Assembly (NCBI GenBank): GCA_013203195.1
Contig: JABMQM010000362.1
Location: 1 to 9,031 of the forward strand
DNA: 9,031 nucleotides
Source of the DNA: Desulfobacteraceae bacterium
Lineage (GTDB): Bacteria; Desulfobacterota; Desulfobacteria; Desulfobacterales; UBA11574
Direction: 5' to 3'
Made by a program: the position numbers and the translations under genes. A model generated the notes under the pieces. That model saw nothing but the letters and a program-made list of their open reading frames with translations, was not told the DNA's origin and searched no databases. Position 1 is the first letter of the stretch. Every line of letters begins with the position of its first letter. Positions 5,570-9,031 of the stretch are shown in pieces.

Positions 5570-6301
5570 CTAAAGAATCTGGCTTAAAAACAGCTTGGTT
5601 CTGTCATGGGTGGGGTTGGTAAAGAAATGTTCCGGTGTTCCGACTTCCACAATGGCGCCTTCATCCATGAAAATAACGCGATCGGCTACTTCCCGGGCAA
5701 AACCCATTTCATGGGTAACAACCGCCATTGTCATGCCCTCTTTTGCCAGGGTTTTCATTACGTCCAGCACTTCGCCGATCATTTCAGGGTCCAGTGCCGA
5801 GGTAGGCTCATCAAAGAGCATGACCTTTGGATCCATGGCCAGGGCCCGGGCAATGGCAACTCGCTGTTGCTGGCCGCCGGAAAGCTGGTCCGGGTAACCA
5901 TCGGCCTTTTCCGAAATGCCCACTTTTTCCAACAATGCCATGGTTTTTGCAGCAGCTTCTTCTTTAGATCTTTTGCGAACCACTGTCTGCGCCAGGGTAA
6001 CGTTATTAAAAACTGTTTTATGGGGAAAAAGGTTGAAGGATTGAAAAACCATTCCGACTTCAGCCCTTACCTTATTGATGTCTGTTTGGGGATCGAGGAC
6101 ATCAACGCCGTCAATATAAATATGGCCTTTGTTTGCTGTTTCCAGCCTGTTAATACATCGCAGTAAAGTGCTTTTCCCGGAACCGGATGGGCCGATGACA
6201 ACGACAACTTCTCCGGCTGCAATTTTGGTTGATACATCCACAAGAGCCGGAATCTCGTGAGTGACAAAAAAAGTTTTAAAAACATTTTTGACTTCAATCA
6301 C
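5570..6301 (-). CDS. Polar amino-acid ABC transporter ATPase (GlnQ/HisP family)
   Basis: This 243-residue cytoplasmic ATPase powers the amino-acid importer encoded beside it. Visible motifs: Walker A GPSGSGKST (residues 37-45), Q-loop Gln87 in VFQSFNLFPH, signature LSGGQQQR (140-147), Walker B VMLFDE (160-165), D-loop SALD (168-171) and switch His197 in VTHEMGFA. The FNLFPH and THEMGFA forms are typical of the polar amino-acid family. The chosen start is GTG at 6301, which overlaps the permease stop as GTGA, with AAGGAGG about 11 bases upstream; the longer in-frame extension lacks homology to the family and would overlap the permease deeply. The length then equals that of GlnQ (about 240). 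Translational coupling to the permease is likely. Confidence 0.93.
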   Translation of the reverse strand: MIEVKNVFKTFFVTHEIPALVDVSTKIAAGEVVVVIGPSGSGKSTLLRCINRLETANKGHIYIDGVDVLDPQTDINKVRAEVGMVFQSFNLFPHKTVFNNVTLAQTVVRKRSKEEAAAKTMALLEKVGISEKADGYPDQLSGGQQQRVAIARALAMDPKVMLFDEPTSALDPEMIGEVLDVMKTLAKEGMTMAVVTHEMGFAREVADRVIFMDEGAIVEVGTPEHFFTNPTHDRTKLFLSQIL

Positions 6302-7308
6302 TGGGCTAAGGTCCTCCTTTCCACATACTGCAAAAGCATGGAAAGAGAAAAAGTTAGTACCAGATACAAAAGCGCACATACAAACCAGAGTTCAAACGGC
6401 TGAAGGCTTGTCGTCACGACTTCCCGGGTGGCCTTTGTTAATTCGCGAATAGCGATAATACCAAGCAGGGATGAATCTTTGATAAGGCTGATAAATTGGC
6501 CGGCAAGGGGTGGAATGATGCGTCGCAGAGCCTGGGGAAGAATGACATGCATCATGGACTGGACATAGGTCATCCCCAGGGAGCGGGAGGCCTCTGTCTG
6601 ACCGCGATGTATGGACTGTATCCCGGCTCTTACCATTTCAGCCACATATGCTCCCGTAAAACAGGCCAGGGCCGCAACTCCGAACCAGAGGGGTGGAATC
6701 TGCCCAAATCCTTGTTTTCCCAGCAGCGAGTTAATCAGCGTGCCCAGAACAAAATACCAGATAAAGATCTGGACCAGCAAGGGGGAGCCTCGGATCAGTT
6801 CAATATATGTTATCGAAGACCATTTTAAGGCCGGATTGTCTGAAATGCGGGCCAAACCGGCAAAAAGACCGATGAAGATTCCAAAAATAATTGCAACGAA
6901 GCTCACTTTTAGTGTGAGCCAGAGTCCCTGTATAAGAATGCCCACGCTCCATTTTTCGTATTGGGCCAGTACATCCCCGGGATAAATAAAGTCGCCTTCT
7001 TCTACACTGACACTCCCCGTTGGACCGCTGTAAGCTTCAGATTCATCCAGCCCTTTGACGACTATAATTATCTTTTCACCTTTTGTGGTTATACTATCGA
7101 CCTCTCCTTCTATCTCCGCTATGATTTCAACCTTGTCCAGATAGCAAAAATACTGGGGGATTCTATACCAGCGCCAAACATAATCGATACTGAGGGCAGA
7201 ATAATATAGCGCCAGTGCAGCTCCGAAAGTAATTATAAAAAAAGCACATACCGATAAATAGTAGGTACGACTTTTTTTAAACCGGAGAAGGTTTGCATCA
7301 GAATTCAT
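6298..7308 (-). CDS. Polar amino-acid ABC transporter permease with an N-terminal periplasmic insertion
   Basis: A 336-residue inner-membrane permease of the HisM/GlnP family. The core (about 124-330) starts with ILIQGLWLTLKVSF and contains SPLLVQIFIWYF (175-186) and the EAA loop AGIQSIHRGQTEASRSLGM (228-246), which docks to the ATPase. It ends with the usual last membrane helix. Family members are normally about 220-250 residues; here a first membrane segment (about 17-38) is followed by roughly 80 residues of beta-rich, charged sequence (about 41-120) that should lie in the periplasm. With one permease gene, the transporter probably uses a homodimer. ATG at 7308 is chosen because an upstream in-frame TTG at 7359 lies inside the intercistronic hairpin; the ribosome site is weak (GAG, seven bases upstream). 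It overlaps the ATPase gene by four bases. Confidence 0.92.
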   Translation of the reverse strand: MNSDANLLRFKKSRTYYLSVCAFFIITFGAALALYYSALSIDYVWRWYRIPQYFCYLDKVEIIAEIEGEVDSITTKGEKIIIVVKGLDESEAYSGPTGSVSVEEGDFIYPGDVLAQYEKWSVGILIQGLWLTLKVSFVAIIFGIFIGLFAGLARISDNPALKWSSITYIELIRGSPLLVQIFIWYFVLGTLINSLLGKQGFGQIPPLWFGVAALACFTGAYVAEMVRAGIQSIHRGQTEASRSLGMTYVQSMMHVILPQALRRIIPPLAGQFISLIKDSSLLGIIAIRELTKATREVVTTSLQPFELWFVCALLYLVLTFSLSMLLQYVERRTLAQ

Positions 7309-7348
7309 TTGTTTTCTCAATTCAGGTCGTTTTAATAACCGAAAATGC

Positions 7349-7384
7349 AGGCCGGACAAACCATTAAACAGGCTTGTCCGGCCT
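7349..7384 (-). terminator. Stable intercistronic hairpin between binding-protein and permease genes
   Basis: AGGCCGGACAA (7349-7359) and TTGTCCGGCCT (7374-7384) form a perfect 11-bp GC-rich stem with a 14-base loop, about 32 bases past the stop of the binding-protein gene. On the minus strand it is followed by GCATTTTC rather than a long T run, so it probably acts as a partial terminator or as an mRNA-stabilising hairpin that raises binding-protein level over permease level. Confidence 0.65.
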
Positions 7385-7415
7385 TATTCTTGGAATGGTC
7401 AAGGTTGCTCACAGC

Positions 7416-8243
7416 CTACTGTACGTCCTTGATCCATCTCGTGCCCTTTATCCACTTATTATAAATCCGGTTATAACGCCCGTCATTTTTTACCTGCTTT
7501 ATAAAATTGTTAAGCCAGTTCATAAAATCCGGATCGCCTTTTCTGATCGCCCAGGCCAACGGCTCATAAGTAAAGGGTCTGTCAAGAAAAGTCAGTTTGC
7601 CTGCTCCCTGCTGGGCCATAAAGACCACACAGTAAGGAAGATCATAGACAAATGCATCGGCTTTGCCGTTGACAACTTCAAGCGCGGCCTCCGGTTCGGT
7701 TTCAAAGGACTTGTAGGTAGCTTTGGGAATCATTCGCTTGACGGCCTGCTCGCCGGTCGTCCCCAGTTTAGAGGTTACGGTATATTTGGGATTGTTGAGA
7801 TCTCTGTAAGATCTAATGGCTTTTCTATGCTTATTATTGATTAAGATGGTCTGGCCGACAATAATGTATGGATCGGCAAAATTAATCTTAAGGTTGCGTT
7901 CCTGAGTAACGGTCATGCCGCTCATAATAATGTCGAATTTGTCGGTGATCAGGGCCGGGATGATACCATCCCAAGCGGTGTTGACCGGCACGAATTTGAC
8001 TCCCATGGCCTTGGCCATTTCTTTGGCCATATCGATATCAAAGCCTACAAAGTTACCTTTTTTATCGGTCATTTCAAAAGGCAGGTATCCGGCTTCAAAA
8101 CCAACCCGCAGTTCACCTTTTTTGAGGATGGCCTCAAGGGTAGATTGTTGTGCAAGTTTAATACTACTGCTCAGAGCAGGGGTAGTGGTAAAAAAACAGA
8201 TCAACGCAACGGCTATCAAACATAACAGCAATCTTTTTTTCAT
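7416..8243 (-). CDS. Periplasmic amino-acid-binding protein of the ABC importer
   Basis: This 275-residue family 3 solute-binding protein captures an amino acid in the periplasm and hands it to the permease encoded downstream. Residues 1-25 form a Sec signal peptide (MKKR, hydrophobic core, cleavage likely near PALSS); no lipobox Cys is seen at the expected place. The mature domain starts with LRVGFEAGYLPFEM (45-58), then GFDIDMAKEMA (67-77) and MSGMTVTQERN (107-117). Arg116 is the expected alpha-carboxylate ligand and Asp201 in YDLP the expected amino-group ligand, which supports an alpha-amino acid substrate. Which amino acid cannot be told. The ATG at 8243 has a strong GGAGG site seven bases upstream; a longer frame to 8366 would overlap the zinc-ribbon gene and lose the signal peptide. 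It is first in the transporter operon. Confidence 0.94.
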   Translation of the reverse strand: MKKRLLLCLIAVALICFFTTTPALSSSIKLAQQSTLEAILKKGELRVGFEAGYLPFEMTDKKGNFVGFDIDMAKEMAKAMGVKFVPVNTAWDGIIPALITDKFDIIMSGMTVTQERNLKINFADPYIIVGQTILINNKHRKAIRSYRDLNNPKYTVTSKLGTTGEQAVKRMIPKATYKSFETEPEAALEVVNGKADAFVYDLPYCVVFMAQQGAGKLTFLDRPFTYEPLAWAIRKGDPDFMNWLNNFIKQVKNDGRYNRIYNKWIKGTRWIKDVQ

Positions 8244-8302
8244 GGTGTTTCCTCCTTTTTTGTTTGTTATTGATGTAAATGTCTTAGCTGGTATAAAAAT
8301 GA

Positions 8303-8467
8303 CTAATAGGACTTTCCTTCTTTTAAAAGCTCCTTGATCACCATGCGAACTCGACATCGAGGGCATTTGGGCATATCTTCCTTAGGCAAATAAAGGATTT
8401 CCGTGCGATTGCATCGGGGGCACTTTATTTCAACAGCTTCATCCCGTTCTTTTTTAGGAGAGTTCAT
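8303..8467 (-). CDS. Small two-CxxC zinc-ribbon protein
   Basis: This 54-residue protein has two CPRC knuckles, Cys16/Cys19 and Cys35/Cys38, which together would bind one zinc ion as a zinc ribbon. Between them is a short hydrophobic strand (TEILYLP), and the C-terminus is basic (VRMVIKELLKEGK). Such mini zinc ribbons are common and mostly uncharacterised; nucleic-acid or protein binding is possible. The ATG at 8467 is chosen over a TTG at 8551; no clear ribosome site is seen before it, which lowers confidence in the exact start. It ends 59 bases before the start of the binding-protein gene on the same strand and may be co-transcribed with the transporter. Confidence 0.72.
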   Translation of the reverse strand: MNSPKKERDEAVEIKCPRCNRTEILYLPKEDMPKCPRCRVRMVIKELLKEGKSY

Positions 8468-8490
8468 TAACAAGCCAAATCTAAAGGATT

Positions 8491-8588
8491 TTAGACAAAT
8501 AATTCTATCTTTTGTAGTTAATAGATAACAACAGGGTGCCTGGTCAAGCAAAATAATAGGGCATTTAGCAAATATTAGATTTGTCTAA
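8491..8588. repeat. 10-bp separated inverted repeat in the divergent intergenic region
   Basis: TTAGACAAAT (8491-8500) and ATTTGTCTAA (8579-8588) are perfect inverted copies, 78 bases apart. The inner copy sits near the expected start of a weak minus-strand promoter (TTGTTA, complement of 8526-8531, 18 bases, TAGAAT, complement of 8502-8507) for the zinc-ribbon/transporter unit. A paired operator is one reading; chance is possible in this AT-rich stretch. Confidence 0.45.
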
Positions 8589-8607
8589 CACGTCAGCGCC
8601 TTAAGCG

Positions 8608-8650
8608 TTGGGTTGGCAACCGGGTGCTTTGCACCCGGTTGCCAACCCAA
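8608..8650. repeat. 20-bp perfect hairpin with 3-base loop
   Basis: The arm at 8608-8627 (starting TTGGGTTGGC, ending CCGGGTGC) is perfectly repeated in inverted form at 8631-8650 with only TTT between. Neither strand has a T run after it, and it lies in a divergent intergenic region where no gene ends, so it is not a usual terminator. It resembles a REP-like palindromic unit or the folded core of a dispersed element. Confidence 0.75.
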
Positions 8651-8756
8651 ACAATAAAGAGTATATGATATTTATCCGATTTTGATTGCGTTTCACAACA
8701 ACAGCAGATATATGCACCTCTTTTTTATCATGTAAAAAATATAATTTATTGAAATA

Positions 8757-9031
8757 ATGAACAAATTTGCAATAACACAAATAGATGCAAAAAGCTTGGG
8801 CGCCAATTTTCTGCTGCTTGTTACCACATTTTTTTGGGGAATCACTTTTGCAATCGTCAAAGAGGCCGTTGAACAGGTAGGTGTCTTTTTATTCCTTTCT
8901 CAGCGTTTTATATTGGCTTTTGCCATCCTGCTTGCAATCTGTCTGCTGTCAAGACGTAAATTTAAGCCGGCATCATTAAAACACGGTATCATCCTGGGAT
9001 TGCTTCTTTTCGGCGGATACGCCTTTCAGAC
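8757..9031 (+). CDS. EamA/DMT-type membrane transporter, 5' part only
   Basis: The frame is open from the ATG at 8757 to the window end (91 codons seen), so the gene is cut by the window edge. The translation begins with a short polar leader and then membrane helices: NFLLLVTTFFWGITFAIVKE (about 17-36) and FLSQRFILAFAILLAICLL (about 46-64), a basic loop SRRKFKP, and a third segment HGIILGLLLFGGYAF (about 76-90). The FFWGITF..VKEA start and the RF.LAF pattern are typical of the first EamA repeat of drug/metabolite exporters, usually about 300 residues with ten helices. TATAAT at 8740-8745 could be a -10 box, but it would leave an almost leaderless mRNA and there is no clear ribosome site. Substrate cannot be stated. 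Confidence 0.83.
   Translation, partial: MNKFAITQIDAKSLGANFLLLVTTFFWGITFAIVKEAVEQVGVFLFLSQRFILAFAILLAICLLSRRKFKPASLKHGIILGLLLFGGYAFQ

Noticed and set aside
6302..6379. N-terminal extension of the ATPase
   Set aside because: The extension overlaps the 3' end of the permease gene, has no family similarity, and the GTG at 6301 gives the normal GlnQ length with a GTGA overlap.
8244..8366. N-terminal extension of the binding protein
   Set aside because: It would bury the Sec signal peptide inside the protein and overlap the zinc-ribbon gene; the ATG at 8243 has a strong GGAGG site.
8583..8613. Integron attC-like end boxes GTCTAAC and GTTGGGT
   Set aside because: They match RYYYAAC and GTTRRRY, but they are only 17 bases apart, too close for a folded attC site, and the flanking genes are not in a cassette-like array.
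8608..8650. Rho-independent terminator
   Set aside because: The stem is very strong but there is no T tract on either strand, and no gene on either strand ends nearby.

Overview
The window looks like a chromosomal segment of a Gram-negative, flagellated anaerobe, most likely a deltaproteobacterium of the Desulfobacterales type. That placement is an inference. It rests on the mix of genes (AcuC-type deacetylase, polar amino-acid ABC transporter, membrane-bound metallophosphoesterase, receiver-only response regulators), moderate base composition, and a c-di-GMP riboswitch of the GEMM-I class. No rRNA, tRNA, transposase or CRISPR array was seen.

Left part (1-1560): a receiver-only (CheY-like) response regulator on + has a near-consensus sigma-70 promoter. 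It faces a two-gene minus-strand unit of unknown function at 1235-549. That unit has a layered control region: a sigma-28 (FliA)-like promoter at 1459-1432, then a clear GEMM-I c-di-GMP riboswitch aptamer at about 1402-1313, then a strong intrinsic terminator at 1305-1271, then the first start codon. This fills the 317-base stretch between 1241 and 1559. Part of the aptamer can pair with the terminator arm, which predicts that ligand binding switches the genes off. These two small Cys-free, signal-peptide-free proteins are therefore best read as late flagellar or motility-associated factors of unknown type. This is the most interesting part of the window.

Middle part (1559-4700): a minus-strand AcuC-like class I HDAC-fold deacetylase; a minus-strand metallophosphoesterase with four N-terminal membrane segments; and, divergent from it, a 155-residue protein that has a CRP-type cyclic-nucleotide-binding fold but no DNA-binding domain. 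The CRP-like gene sits behind a sigma-70-like promoter decorated with three perfect palindromes.

Right part (4715-8467), all on minus: a small zinc-ribbon protein, a periplasmic amino-acid-binding protein, a permease with an unusual periplasmic beta-rich insertion, its ATPase (GTGA overlap with the permease), and, after a 126-base gap with a long inverted repeat, a family 2 glycosyltransferase. The binding protein, permease and ATPase form a complete single-permease polar amino-acid importer. A stable hairpin lies between the binding-protein and permease genes, as is common where the binding protein must be made in excess.

Right end (8468-9031): a 289-base divergent intergenic region holds a 20-bp perfect hairpin with a 3-base loop and a separated 10-bp inverted repeat. 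It is followed by the start of an EamA/DMT-type membrane transporter that runs off the window.
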